Notes: generated from the sequence alone by a model not told the origin. A DNA stretch of 64,000 nucleotides from Schistocephalus solidus (GCA_017591395.1 WEDG01001448.1:188501-252500); one strand, 5' to 3'. Positions 1-13,140 are shown, numbered from the stretch's first letter. Program-made: numbers and translations.

Positions 1-144
1 CTCATTTGTAATCGATCCTTTTCCAGCATATTGTGTCCAAAACAAAAGTTTACTGAGTAAATCAGTACCGCAGTCAACAATGCTGCCATAATTTGTTTGG
101 TAAAAAAAGTGTTATATACTTTCCTATTTTTAAGGTCATTTGTT

Positions 145-1381
145 GGACTGTCCCATAAGTTTATTTGGTTTTAAATTTTTTCAAACTTTTATCATACTAT
201 ATTTTGTTTGTTGCACTCAAATTATACTAACTTTTGCTCTTCTAGCTTAGAGGTTTAAGCATTTGTTTATAATTTATAATTTTAATTATTTTCGCCTCCA
301 AGAAGCTGGAATGTAAGCTCGACCAACATTAAAATTCCCGACACCTTCGTTTATTCGAGTTTAATAGAGGAATCAAAGCAGCTAGAACATGTATGCTGTT
401 TTTGGCGAACGTTCTATTGCTGAACGAACAGGTCAGAAATGATTGCCCGGTTTTAAAGTAGACTATTTCAGTAGGATGGATGCTCCACGCTCTGGATGGA
501 AGTCAGGCTTGGATTAGGATATTCACAAGGCTCTTTAATCCATGCAAATACCCTCAAGCGATTTGGAAGTTAGCCAGAGAGATGAGACACGGTAAATCAA
601 CAATAGGTCAATATCTACAATTTATGGGAAATGGTCCAAAAGTTTGGTTCTTGTTTTCCATATGCTTTGAGTTAGGACGCCAAGAGTCAGCGTGTAAAGG
701 TTTCTGGCCCGACATCGCCTCGTCCTCATCAGCGTAAACCATTTTTAATGCTGAATATTATTATGATGAAATATAGTGTTTGCATGTGAACACGAAACAA
801 GAGGAAGAATGGCAAAACCCCAACAAGCAAGTAACACCTCCAACCAAACCTGATCTTCATTCTCGCAAGACGATGCTGTGGGATATAAATGGAGGTATCC
901 ATTATGGATTGTTTGAGAATAACCAAACTATTAATGCAGAACTTTACAGTCACAAGCCTCGCTGTCTAGATACAGTAATCCAATAAGGCATCCCAATAAT
1001 CGAAATTTTGTCAGTTTGCAGCATGAGAACGTCGGGCCCGACGTTGAAAAATGCTCCTAAAATGTCACTGAAGAGCTCGACTGGAAGGTTTTTCACATCC
1101 TAGATATTCTCCGGAACATGTCTCATCGCATTACCATCTTTTTCGGTCATTCAAAAGCAATTTGACAGGAGTATCCTTTAATAACGACGTGGATTTTCAA
1201 AATTGGATAATGACTTCTTTGCATCCAAACCCACGGATTTCTTCAAGCGTAGGATTAAAAACCTGTGTGAATGTTGGAAGGAGATTGTGAACAACAATCG
1301 ATTTATTCTGCAAAAGGTATATATTAACGGGATAAAATTTTGAATAAATTAAAAATGGCATGAACTAATGGGACAACCCGA
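145..1381 (+). mobile_element. Decayed mariner-type DNA transposon
   Basis: The two ends form imperfect terminal inverted repeats of about 45 bases: the left end (145-193) contains GTCCCATAAGTT, and the reverse complement of the right end (1330-1381) contains GTCCCATTAGTT, followed in both by TTTAA- and TTTTATC-rich sequence. Between them, broken plus-strand frames read like a mariner (Tc1/mariner superfamily) transposase: a helix-turn-helix-like N-terminal part around 350-520, the stretch WQNPNKQVTPPTKPDLH near 810-860, a DING-like WDINGGIHYGLFENNQT near 880-930, and a C-terminal part near 1140-1320 resembling the mariner FASKPTDFFKR and WKEIVNNNRFI region. Several stop codons and frameshifts make it non-functional. 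Mariner moves by cut and paste into TA sites; a TA follows the right end, but the left TA appears lost. Confidence 0.85.
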
Positions 1382-1383
1382 TA

Positions 1384-4300
1384 TCTCCATACTTCTGTGT
1401 AAGGTATGACGATGATTTTAGAAAGAGACGGACTTCCGGGAGAGTACTAGTTTCTACCATAGAAGTGCTTCCATTGAACAGGCTGAATGTCACCTCAGTG
1501 TATTTAGCCACATCAATGTCAAGGCTTCTTTCCCCTGAGCACAATCAGGAAGATGATGGGTGGTGGATAGCCTAACACGACGTAGTAAATAGGCTTCCTT
1601 TAAGCTCAGAGACAGACCTGACTGATTAGATTTCTGAAAAAATTAGTTGTTCGGCCGAATTTTTAACCACTTGTGAGTATGCTGTGCAGTTGCGAGCACC
1701 TTCCGGGGAGGTGAGAGGAAACGTCCCAGAGGTGTCACGATGTCTTCATTCTCATCTACTTGTGGCACTAAATCACCACGAGTTGCAAGGCAGTTTTCTG
1801 CTCATCAACCTTTGCTAGCTCCTCTATCTACTTCCGCTCTCTGTTTCCTTCGATGAATTTGCATCTGCTTATCTCCCACCACTCCGTCCAAACATTCTGC
1901 TACTGGCTGCCTAAACCCAGAAATGGGAAATCGAGCTGTCAGTCTGCCGGTAGTGGTACTGCGGTCGCACTCGATTGTTGGCCGAGACTGATTTTATGCT
2001 TAGCGCAGTCATGACTTGAGACAGTGATTTGAAAAGTTCTTCCAGAATTTCGATTAAAATCTTCTCCATAGGCGTGCAACGAAGTCAACCAGTGCTGGCT
2101 ATAGATTAGCCCTTGGCCTGAATAAGAAGAGAATGAAAATTTCTGTAGTGGCGGATCTTTCCTAAGGATGGAAAACCAACGGATGAGAGGTAAGAAGTAA
2201 AGATGAAGTTGGGGTTTAGATGGAGAGAAAAAGAGAAATTCGACGTTCGAGCAGGTTCGTGCATGTACTTGACGTGCCAAAGTCTCGAATACCTCATCAA
2301 AGGGTCGTGCATTCGAACACTGCTCTTTTAATGTCAGGTGCAACTATGCGAATAATACTTTTGTGTCCATCAACAGGAAGATAATGTGAAGCCTTAAGAG
2401 GTTCCTGAACTCAGATCTTCCTGGTATTTAGTATAGCACAGAAAGGAAAGGGAATAAGTAATTGCCTTTTCCGATGATCTGAGGATATTGGGCACAAACG
2501 CACCCTACAAAGAACTCTCTGTAGCACGCAAATCACACTATCCACGATGAGCTCCTAGTTGAATGTTCAGCTCATACAAAATTTATGCTTTTTAAGTTTG
2601 TCAAACCCATATGTGTTGTCAGAACCAGGACAAATGGGCTCGAAGCCTCCGTCAAATGCAAGAGTATGATAATGTATCTGAGCCCAGTACTCCGACTCGA
2701 AACCACGATCCGCTGTCAATTCTTGCGGACCGAAGCTCGGTCAGCCGCCGTTTGTCGCAATAAATGTGAAGGATCCTTCGCTAGGTACACAGGTCCTACA
2801 TGCTTTAGGTTAGCATTATGGATGTACACGCACAAGGCCGTGGAGGTTTGATCCGTTGTCACGTGATTGACTTATAAAATCCCTTCGACTTAAATTGCAC
2901 GTAGAAAGACGCCTAAGAGCACCGCAAAATGTCAAGAGAGATTAATTATCCCTGTTATTTTATAATAATTCAATATTCATAAACATATCAATGTATTAAA
3001 AATGATTTAACGGACACAAATTAACCGCCAAACCGACCTTTGTGCTTTTTTACTGTATGAACGGGAGTATAAACACAGTGTGCATATTTATGTGGAAGGG
3101 CATTTACCATTGAATGGGAACATTACAGCCTGGCCTGGATACAGAACCGAACATATCAGTTCGTACACGGTGGTATTTTTGCCTAACTGTGGAAGAATTT
3201 CAAGCCTCGGTCAGCTTACGCAGTTGATTACACTTTTAACTTCTCCGAGGCACTGTTAACAAAACCATGGGATGTTTAAAACGGAAAACAAAGTCAATGA
3301 ATAATCTTAAGGTATCAATTTATATCTCCCTACGCTACCTCATAGGCAAGCCAAGACATACGCAATATTTTGAATTTCGAAAATTTGATTTTAATGGAAA
3401 AAACTGCAAATAGTGACAGTCAGTGCTGTTGGACATGGAGCAAGAATTGACTGTATGAAGAATTGAATTATATCTCATCAGGTTCACCCTATATCCATTT
3501 AGTGTTTTCAGGTCATGGTTATCTCATAATATTCAGCATTTTGGTAAAATTACTAATTGAGCCTGACCTTTTCCATGTTCTAATTTCACTTTGTCATTTA
3601 ATGTCTCCTAGCCCCCCCCCCTCCCCGAAATAGATTGCTCGTCACAAAATTGGAAAGCTCACGTACTATTTTGGGAGTGCTTGCTTGGCTTTACAATTTT
3701 GGAATTTGTTGGCGGTTACAGTAAATCTCTAGTTTATTACTTCCTGGCTTAGTACAAAGGATGTCTGTGCTACCAATGTTGTCTCTTATATCCAGCCTTC
3801 TTTTAGCAATACATCTAATTATTTTCGGCGAAAATTAGGCTTCAGTCCTTCCCACAGTGCTTCGGAAGTCTGATAACCAAACTTTTTTCGACTAGGTTCG
3901 GTTGCTTTATTATGCTCTACTGACTGCGAAGTCCTTCATTCAAACAACATATGATCTTGCTTATCTTCCATGCCCAGAGTCAGTATATCGAACCAACTCA
4001 CACGCGTTTCAACATGTCAGGAGCTCGAATTAAAAATGAACAGGACCAGACTGCTTGAACTACTAACCGTTGAGATTTTTCCTGTTAGAACATTTTCTAT
4101 AATATCCTTTTGGTGGGTTTTGTTCTTAACTAACATAGAAGTATTTTTCATCCAAACTTCTAGGTTTATCAAAATAATGACGACTTTTTAAACAAACTTA
4201 CTGCTTTGTTGCTAGCTAACTTGCTACTGAGTAAATTCAACCCTTTATATCGTGTTTGCTACTATAATAATTACCATCTTTCTAGTGTATATGTTTCCAT

Positions 4301-4510
4301 TGATTTCTGATGTCAACGCAATCTCAATTAAGTTTTCCAGAATAGATTCGTAAACTTTTTATTTTCAAATTTGTCTACTTAACAGTAACATCTTCGAAGT
4401 TAACTTTAAAGAGAAGGGAACATTTCGATTAACATGATGAAATATACAATTTTTTGTGAAGAAAGAAGTAGGTTTTAACTAGAAAGACGGACAGGAACGC
4501 AATATGCGAC
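1384..4510. other. No gene recognised
   Basis: Only short frames with no family resemblance and no convincing splice-bounded exon are seen. There is a poly-C run near 3614-3622. The base composition is mixed and looks like intergenic sequence or old unrecognised repeat. Confidence 0.5.
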
Positions 4511-4524
4511 CCAACTCAGGGAAC

Positions 4525-4945
4525 GAAGGGTAAGTCAGAGTGTACGACAGTTCGACCGTCGATTTCGACATGTCAAAACAGAGTCAAGAAGACCGGAGAT
4601 GGGAGAGGTCGCAGGTGGCTGGCGCGGCCGGAGTCACCCCTGGGTGTACCAACACACCTGCCTCGGATCCCACGGAGTTGGGAGTGCCATAAAGGCCAAA
4701 TTAAGAAGGAGCCATTGCAGCCTAACTATCAGTCCGCCAGTCAGCCACTCCACACAAAACACACATTGGGCTGACCACGCGGTCCGAGTTATCCCGTCAG
4801 CTGGCAACCTTCCAAGCCACGGCTTTTAGCGCACCGTGATAGTTTTAAGTGCGTCAGATTGTTTATAGTGAGCAAAATGCGCTAAGCTGTCGACCTCCTT
4901 CTCTCCCCCACCCTCACAATCAGACCACCATCCGAGCCAGTCAGT
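4525..4945 (+). repeat. Interspersed repeat R2, long copy
   Basis: A GC-rich dispersed repeat. Its parts are a stretch with AGAGTCAAGAAGACCGGAG and GCAGGTGGCTGGCGCG, then CCACGGAGT and AGTGCCATAAAGG, then AAGAAGGAGCCATTGCA, then a 3' part with TTAGCGCACCGTGATAGT and CAGATTGTTTATAGTGA. The same order recurs at 48930-49440, and pieces recur in both orientations at about ten other places here. It contains no gene. The family name is unknown to me. I define the orientation of this copy as plus. Confidence 0.75.
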
Positions 4946-5224
4946 TGACTGATGTTGGAGTGGGCGCATTGGCTGACGGATCGGCGTACCCGTCTTCGCG
5001 CGCCACAGCACGACCTGGCCCCCATAAAGCACATACCAGGATTCACTAAATCAGGGGATATGGAGGAGTCATCGCCGTCAGAGCGTACTACGCGACCGCA
5101 CTATATGCTGACGTAACGCTTACTACTCATTGTGGTCGTTAGGACTAGCATTCGTTGCTGGGTTAATAGGGTCACATAATATTTTGTTGTATTTGCACTT
5201 GTAATTGATTCTGCTGTGATCATG

Positions 5225-8040
5225 TAGGATCTAGCCGGCCTCGATGATGTCACGTATTGTACCTCTCCATGCGTGACGATTTACGGCAGAAGACATGGAT
5301 AACTCAACTCATTCGTTTCTCCAGCGACGGACGCCGAATACCGAAGGCCCAAGCACCGCCGCCATGTCTTGCCGAACCGTATCGAGCCAGGTTTTTAGTT
5401 GACCTCCTCTTCGACGCCTCCAAGTGGACAGCGGCACCGGATCAAGAGCAGTAGAACTCAGCTCGTGAGGTGGGCGACGGAGAACGTGCCCAAACCACAT
5501 CGGTCGTCTTTCTTGGATGGCCTGAGATATCCTGGCTATATTGTGGCAGCGAGTGCGGACTGCCTTGTTTGAGACGTAGTCTGTGCACTTCACGCGAAGG
5601 ATGGCCCTCAGGCAACGATGGTCAAATACCTAAAGTCTTCGCTCATCTTCCACGCGCACAGCTCAGCTTTTACAACTGTAGAGGAGGACCGACCGGATGG
5701 ATACACGGTATACGCGGATCTTCGTGGCGACAGAGAGGTCGCGTTGGGTCCGTAGGCACTTTCGAATGATTGAGAAAACCCGGCGAGCAGCGTCAATTCG
5801 GGAGACAATGTCGTCCTTACTCTGTACGTTCGGCAGCATCCTCGCCCCGAGGTATTTTAAACTGTCTACTTCTGCAAGTTTGACAACCATATATCCCTAG
5901 GGGTGCTTTCTCTGGTCAGGGATGCAGCTTGAAAACAATTTGGTCTTCCCAGTGCTTATGGATTGGCCAACCGAAATAGCGATCCCACTCACCTGTGTTA
6001 CCACAGGCTGCAGATCACCAAAACTTGAAGCTAGCAAAGCGATATCGTCAGCGTAGTCTAGGCGGTGTCCGGGTGCAAATTCCACAACGTCAGAACCGTG
6101 TAGGGCCCTCCCGAGAATCCAGTCAATGGCGTAGTTGAAGAAAATGGGCGACAGAATGCAACCTTGTCGAACACCAGATCGGATATCGAAGGGTTGAGAG
6201 AGATTGTTATGGATCAGGACTGGCGCAGTGGTGGAGCGATCGTAGGCCTTGATCAAAGCAAAAATGATTTTTGACCGGGCACACAGTCTTGTTCCATTTT
6301 TCGGCACAGGGACTCATGATGGACAAAATTGAACACAGCAGCGAAGTCAATAATACAGATGCTGTCGCTTGCTGGTCGCCATGGCAGAATTCCAGAATTC
6401 GCCTCAGGGTGAATATCTGGTCCACGTATCCATGCCCAGCTCAGAATCCGGCTTGGTTGGGCCTCGTCCTAGAGTCACGCACAGACTAAAACCGCCTGAG
6501 AAGGACAGTAGTGAAGACCTTCGCAGCAACGTTGATGAGGCTTATGCCGCAGTAGTTCTCGCACATTGTCCTATCTCCCTTCCTGAAGACAGGCAAGAGG
6601 ATGCCCGAACCCCAGTCATCAGGAACTATTTCATCTCTCCACACTTGCTCAATCACCTCATGAAGCCAGGGCACCAGAGTGTCGACACAGGCCTTGTAGA
6701 TTTCTATGGGAATACCGTCCTCTCCGGGCGCTTTGTTGTTGTGTGGCCTCTGTTTTGGATCGGCAACTTCTCCCTTGGAAATGGGTCGCACGACACTGCA
6801 TAGGCTGGCGAGGAATGAAACTCAGGTGCGGAGGATAGCGAGGGTGTGATTAGTTGCTCATCAGAGTTGAGAAGGTGCTGGAAGCGCTCACGTTTGCTAT
6901 CGATCTTGGCTGAGTTGTCAGCAATAAAGTCACCACTTACATCGCGAACAGCGTCACTAAGTGTCAAGGGTTTATCACTAACTTGGTGGATATTTTGGTA
7001 CAGTTTGCGAGTGTCACCGACGTTTGAGGCCTTTTCCATGGACGTCGCTATTCCAGACCAATATTTCTGCCGGTTATCCCTAGCTGACTTTGCTGTCATG
7101 TTTCGCAGTTGGCGGAAGGAAGCATCGTTACGGGACCTGGCTCGAGCCGTCTGGGGCAGACAACTGTAGGGCTCTTCCGCTGATCCAATCACTGCGGCGT
7201 CGCTGAGTAAACCCAAGGATTTTCTCAGCGACTCCATAGACAGATGTCTTCAGTGATGAACATTGGTCATAAAATGGAACCGAATTTCTGTGTTCAAGGC
7301 CCCAGCAGTGCTGGGTTGCCGGATTTTCGTGACATCGAGGCGTCTCGCACTTAACATTTTTGGTGCAGGCGTGTGCAAACGTGAACATGGTCATAACCGT
7401 GGGTATTACCAGTTTCGGCACCACGCATCGATTTGCTATTGTGAACCCAGCTGCAGAACCTTGAACCAATTAGAATGTAGTCAATCTGACATGTGGTATG
7501 AACGTCGTATGAATACCAAGTGAGCAGATATTTGTGGCGGTGTTGGAAACTCGTGTTCGTGACAAACGGTTGGTTCTGATCAGCAAAATTCAGAATTCTG
7601 TCATCATTGTCGCATCGAGAGCTAAACCCAAGCCGGCCAATAAGGTGACTGTTTGACGAGTCCCCGGGCCCAGTCCTTCCATTCCAGTCCCGTGCAACAA
7701 TCAACAGGTCACGGCGAGAGAATCCTATTCGGCAGCTGATGTTGGTGCGTACACGGAGAAGACAGAGATATTGGTAAAGTGAGCCATTCGGTCATAGACT
7801 GCTTCCCATGCAAGAAGACATGATTGCAACTAGCCTAGCTGCTGGCTACCCTGCGTGGCCACAGGTGGCAGATAGTTGAACGGCTTTCGGTGAAGGTTAG
7901 CTGCGAAATAAGCAGACTTTCAGATCCGGCGAATAAGCAGTCACGAACCAACAGTGACAGTGCTACCAGGACGTGGAGGGCTGAGGTCTGGCACGCCGAC
8001 TACCTTATAAAATGCCGAAAATCCCTGCGACGGCACTGTG
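5225..8040 (-). mobile_element. RTE-like non-LTR retrotransposon (LINE), decayed copy 1
   Basis: Read on the minus strand, fragments of one polyprotein occur in order but in different frames. An AP-type endonuclease lies near 7850-7350, with VARDWNGRTGPGD and IDYILIGSRF. A linker follows near 7237-6800. A reverse transcriptase begins near 6760 with NNKAPGEDGIPIEIYK and CENYCGISLINVAAKVF, and its palm has YADDIALLASSFGD near 6060-6020. The downstream thumb-like part has KYLGARMLPN, and a C-terminal part has WFGHVLRRP near 5500. These fit an RTE/craniofacial-type LINE. The YADD catalytic motif survives, but stops and frameshifts break the frame. The 3' end near 5225-5280 is shared with 11770-11826 and 26240-26318. 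Confidence 0.88.
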
Positions 8041-8229
8041 ATATGGCGACCGTTAACCGCCATTAAATAGGTTTTCTTGCCACCACTGCTTTGTGGTTAG
8101 GTTCTTGACCCAGAGGCCAGAGGAGACAACCTCGAACAAACAATCCGAATGGATGTTCGTGACTCGCCTGTATTTGCCCGCACAACTGGACCACGGTTGC
8201 GGAGCGCGTTAACCTGCAGTGGCTGTTTC

Positions 8230-8500
8230 TCAATGCGGTCTCTATGGCATTACCACTGCGTACGATCATAGCCAGGTGTGACGGCTTGGGCCGCGTCAGC
8301 CACCTGCGCCCTCTCCAATCTCCGGTCTTCTTGACCTGGTCATGACACTGTACCCACGCGAGGGAGGACGGGAGAGTGAGGTAGATGCAGCGAAAGTCTA
8401 CTGTCACTTTAAACTAAACCACACGCAAGTCACCGTCCCTGCGCCGTCTTGCTGTGTGACACGCTGGTGGACTTCGTTGAAACCGACGGTCGGCCTGTCA
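8230..8500 (-). repeat. Interspersed repeat R2, reverse copy
   Basis: This is the reverse complement of the 5' half of the R2 repeat, with GTCAGCCACCTGCGCCCTCT, CCGGTCTTCTTGAC and CACGCAAGTCACCGTCCCTG. It lies just outside the 5' end of the minus-strand LINE. Confidence 0.7.
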
Positions 8501-8504
8501 TCCG

Positions 8505-9425
8505 ATAAAACCGTGCAAATTGGTGTTCAGGAGTTAGCTCAAGGTAATCCAGCAACCAGTTAATACCGATTGATATTGGACCATAAGTGGCTAATGAGAA
8601 AGCGTTCCTACTCTCTCGAGCGCCGGACTACCACAAAGTTGCTGTGGCAGGCCATTGGACCATGGCATAAAGGCAGGGTCCAAAGCAGGCAGCGATCGTA
8701 CGGATAGGAAGTCCAGTTCATGGCTCACTGACGTTTTGGAGTCCCTGGACCCGGCGCCCGCATGGCCCACCAGTCGCGATATTCACGCCTCCGCCATTTC
8801 CGCATCTTTCTCATGAATGCTAGGTTAATTTTTATACCCGATGGGATACTACCAACCCGAGGTAAAGCTATTGCCGAGTTAGGTTGGATAACTGACATTC
8901 ATTATTACTTTCGGGAGGTTTATTTGGCATTATTTTTTGTGGGATAAATATCCTCGTAATTGAGAATGTTTCCTACGCTTTGAAGAATGTCTGTCCAGAA
9001 CAAGTTCAAATCACTCTCAAGTCGGGGGGGGGGTATGCTGAAAAAGTCAAATGTCAAGCCTGTTTGCGGTAATTCCTCCGGGATAAGACTGTCTCGGCTC
9101 ACAACTTCATTCTCTGTGTATGTGTACTGGCCTGATTATGAAATACAAAAAACCTGTTTGCCAATTAACTTCTCAAACGGTACATGCGAATGATCGTAGA
9201 TTTCAGGGGGTTCTGTTGATACTCCACTTCTATTAAAGAACCCAGAACTATTTTCCCTCCAGGTCGGTCATAGTGGAAATCCGGAGCCTTTCCCTGTAAA
9301 CCTGTGGTTTGCTTCTAGGCCTTTTTCCAGGCTCTCTCCTTTTGCGATCCTGTTTAACTCTATTTTACCCTTCATACGTGCGTTTTTATTTTATTAGCCC
9401 CTTCAACATCCAGGGGCACGTGATA
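8505..9425. other. No gene recognised
   Basis: No homologous coding stretch or structured RNA is seen. A run of nine G's lies near 9025-9034. Confidence 0.45.
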
Positions 9426-9461
9426 GATGTCTCCAGCCTGTTCATTTTCTTTATCCCTTAG

Positions 9462-9852
9462 TTCATCAGCGCTGACAGCAAAAGCTGAAGCCAATGCCTC
9501 AGCGTCAGCAACGGTGACTTTTGCCCCCGGGGCTTCTAGCATGGATATCAGTCGAACGCCAGCACATCCTTCCCATGAATCCAAAGACGAGGTTATGAAA
9601 TACGCCATTGCCCGCATCAGCCGACTTGAAGCACATGTCAGTCGTCTCTCCTCACATATGCGAATGCTAGAACAGCAACAGGTTGTTATGGGTGCCGCTA
9701 TCTCCCTATACGTTGGCTACAAGATTATGCGTTGGATTCTCCGCTCCATTTCACTAGTGCAAACAGGTGTCTGCCGTAGCCGCCGTCGCCGTCGCCGCCA
9801 CCACCCCCTCCTTGCATTCTCAACCTCTACGAACTTTCGGGAGCGTTCTTAA
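9462..9852 (+). CDS. Candidate terminal exon: heptad-like segment and hydrophobic segment
   Basis: A strong acceptor (pyrimidine tract ending TTATCCCTTAG at 9461) is followed by an open frame to TAA at 9850-9852; the same frame has an ATG at 9427. The frame encodes an Ala/Ser-rich stretch, then a charged helical heptad-like segment (ISRLEAHVSRLSSHMRMLEQ), then a hydrophobic stretch (VVMGAAISLYVGYKIM), a basic patch RSRRRRRRHH and a short tail. The layout of coiled coil plus near-C-terminal hydrophobic anchor resembles tail-anchored proteins such as mitochondrial fission factor, but I see no family-specific motif, so no function is assigned. If it is spliced, the upstream exon would end after two bases of a codon; I could not find that exon. 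The CGC/CGT run coding for arginine is also a GC-rich simple repeat. It could still be a chance frame. Confidence 0.35.
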
Positions 9853-9952
9853 AATTGTGATCGAGTTCAAAGACCGTAATCTGTGTATATATGCGAGGTG
9901 TAGAATATTTCTTCAGTTTTTTTATCGCAAGTTTTCTTCTACCTCATAAAGA

Positions 9953-11765
9953 ATTCCTCTGACAAAACAGATTCCTTCTAGATTCTCTCCTAGTCCGCCG
10001 TCGTTTCATTTGGTTATGACAACCGCAGTTGCCAGTTCTAAAGCCGCCACTTTTCAAATACACTCACATTTATTCACGCATCTTGCTTGCTCGGCTTTTG
10101 TGTTTTTTTTCATAACTTCTGTCCTCACGCTCTTTGTGCTTTGCTAACGCCAACTTCACACGGTATCTACAGCCACCTTAAATAACGCTGCCGATACCCG
10201 GCTCTTTATTCCTTCCGAGGGCCTTTGCTGAACTAACAAAAAATACTACTTAGTAGAGGTTAGTAGGCTTTATTGTGTTCAGTTGATTGCTAACCTCGGT
10301 GTGCAGGTATCCAGATCGTTGTGACCTAAGGCGCCTTTTGGGCCTGTATTACACATTTAACCGTGTCATTGTGTGTTAAATTCACAAAATAGAATGCTTT
10401 TAACACAGCTCCTTAAGTCTTCGTCTGCGTTTGGGTTTCTTACTGCTGGCCAAAAAATGTATCCCTTTCTCCGGCGGGCGTAGATACGGTCGTGAGAATG
10501 GTTACCTACCTGTCAACAGTTTTTTAGTCTTGTGAAAACATTTGTTCTGCGGTCATCAGTCCCTCTTCTCTCTGACTATAGTGGTGTGGAATAGACGCAA
10601 AACCTACCGTTACACTAAACGGGTGACAAACTAACCCTTAGATTGTCCTACGATTGCCTGGTTAACACTTATTAACGTCTTTACGCTGGCTACTATGCAG
10701 TTGATAAGTGTTGGCGCACCTTAAAGGAATGGCAGATGGCCTGGTTGCGTGCATGAAGCGTTAGGGATAAAAACAGGTTGAGTAGACTATCGAAGAAAAG
10801 GTTTCTTTCCAGAACTAGGGACGGTTGACAGCCAAGCATGTCATATGTCCGATGGGGTCTAGGTCTCCAGTCGTCTCAGTGTCCACTAATTTCACCTACC
10901 TTCTTCTTCCACCTTACCTGAGGCTGCCCCACCTTCTTTCTGACAAGATTCATAGAAGCATGGCAGTGCGAGAGGCAATTAACTGTGGTCGTACAACTTT
11001 CATCCATCCAGAAGAGCACGACAAAAGAATGTCCGGGGTGTCCCGGCATAGATGAATAAGTAGCCACTTCGTGTGCTTATATCCACGAACCCTGATCGTA
11101 TGTCGCCTATGAGTCTGGCTGCCGAAGCCGATGCAAGTTGCGTGCACTTTGGGAAGAATACGCGCTCTCACATGATACCCTAGTCTGCTCTCTCTCTCTC
11201 AGCGGCATTTCTTGGCTAACCTCTTCTTGTATTGGGTAAACAGAAATTGATATCGCCGTGCTATGGGATCAAATATCGTTAAAAATTGGACCCAATCGCG
11301 GCGATCACATCTGCGTTCTGGTCTTCTGCGCACGCGCGCCACAAAGTTCCGCAGCGTTTTTCTGCTCCAGCACTGAGGTAAGCGGAAACCAGAATCTACA
11401 GCACCAACTGGAGGGAGAAAAAAAGGTCTGAGCACATATACTAGATGTCTCTCAGTTGGGGCGCTGTCCGTTGACGGAGGCTGAACTACGCAGAACAATC
11501 AAAAGACAATTTAAAGCGCTTATCACCGAGGTGGCCGGCCTGTTCCACAGTGATTTTTTTGCCTTAAACGTCGAAGAAACTTGACGTGGTCATCACCATG
11601 TCAGCGGCAGTATTGCACCTATGGGGCAACTTGGCGTTTCGTCGGCTTATCTGTTAATTGAATTAAGGTGTCGTCTGCAGTTGACCATGCCACCCATATA
11701 GTTAATCTGTAGCTGTCCTGCATGCCCGATGCGAAGTATTTACTTGTACTTTGCGCGGCTGTGAT
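9953..11765. other. No gene recognised
   Basis: Short frames only. A (TC)n run near 11189-11200 and scattered low-complexity sequence are seen, with no family resemblance. Confidence 0.45.
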
Positions 11766-11769
11766 TTCA

Positions 11770-11826
11770 TGCCTGATCTAGCCGGCCGCGACGCAGTCAC
11801 GTATTGTACCTCTCCACGCGTAACGA
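11770..11826 (-). mobile_element. Isolated 3' end of the RTE-like LINE
   Basis: The sequence matches the LINE 3' terminus at 5225-5280: CTAGCCGGCC, then TCACGTATTGTACCTCTCCA and GTAACGA. No coding part accompanies it, as expected for an extreme 5'-truncated insertion. Confidence 0.7.
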
Positions 11827-12209
11827 CTGCCTAGTGCCCAATTGGGCATTTAGTGTTTGCCTTCGATTTCCCAGACACTTAGTTCCTTTGCTCTGTGTGC
11901 TTATGAAGACGGTGCTAGGCGCTTGCTCGCTGCTCCCACTTGTCTCGTGTCAAAATCCTTCCCTAAGCCTGTAGTCTCATCCCATTAGACGCTTCACGGA
12001 GACTTTTGTTTCAAGTATCCACCGACACTGTCTTTGAGCAACGAAAACGAGATTGTTAGGTGCTTTCTAACAGGCAACCGGGGACAGGACACTCAGCTCT
12101 TTAGAATAACATACACTAACCTATTGGCTAGGCCCATGGGCTTTGCTTTTTGCACTGCACCTTTTCGGCACTAAAATCTGCACTTCCTGTTGAAAATAGT
12201 CCTTTTTTG

Positions 12210-12439
12210 ATGCCGCCTTCCATCGACCCTTTTTCCTCTGTCACAGAACTTATGACGCAGACTGAAATCACCTTCCGTGGTCAGACCCGCATGCCAACAA
12301 AGGCAACCAAAGAGGAGGAGGCGGCCAAAAAAGCATATAAACGCCATCTCCGAATAGCCTTTATTATTTCTGTAATCATTTCCGTCGTTTTTCTGGCAAT
12401 TGGAATCGCTCTGGTCGTGGTTTTTCGCGAGACTATCCA
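12210..12439 (+). CDS. Gene A exon 1 (N-terminus and helix 1)
   Basis: The exon encodes 76 codons plus two bases, ending before GTAAGT (phase 2). A TKEEEAAKKAYKRH segment matches [14 protein letters not shown] in gene B, followed in both by a hydrophobic helix. An in-frame ATG at 12252 is an alternative start. Confidence 0.82.
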
Positions 12440-13085
12440 GTAAGTTACCTGCTGCTCTCCTGTTCAACACGGTTACAAGGCTATCCGGCTTAAACAAAGG
12501 CAATTACAGATGTTTATCTGTGTTCAGCTTCCTCATTTCAATCAGTTTTATCCAGGTCCCCACCATCGTAAGGGGATTTGGATAACCGGGCCCAGCTGTC
12601 ATTATCACTGAGCCAAGATTCTAGGTTCGTTAAACCGGAGTTTGGATACGGCTGGCTGATGATGGCTAATACACCGAAAGTGACCATTGCAGTCTGCCTT
12701 GTCTTTGTCGGTTATCTCATTGTGCTTTTGAAGTCAAATGCGTTCTTTGGGAAAAGAAGGGAAATCTATTGGGTCAATTTTCGACGCTGGTACCCCAGGT
12801 CATCGTCCGAATTTAGTAAATGCGCAAAAAAGTTCAAGTTTCCAATTTGCGCCATTTTTTGCTACTTGGTTCTCGTCCCGGTAAAAGCATGTTTGATGCC
12901 TTCATAACCGATGCCCATTATCGGCTTCGAAAATCTCAGTTTTCTAAGGAGCAACATATGCAATTTGCCTTCATCGTCTCATCTTTCACTTATTTGGATC
13001 TCCAAATGTACCGATTGCTCATGCATTGAACTCCAATGACAAATGAAGAGGAGGGTCATAAAAATCAATAGTGCTCTGCAAAGGT

Positions 13086-13140
<55 letters not shown>

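Noticed and set aside
9372..9617. Minus-strand frame of about 80 codons with alanine-rich product
   Set aside because: It is the antisense of the candidate plus-strand exon at 9462-9852 and has no acceptor, start context or family signal of its own.
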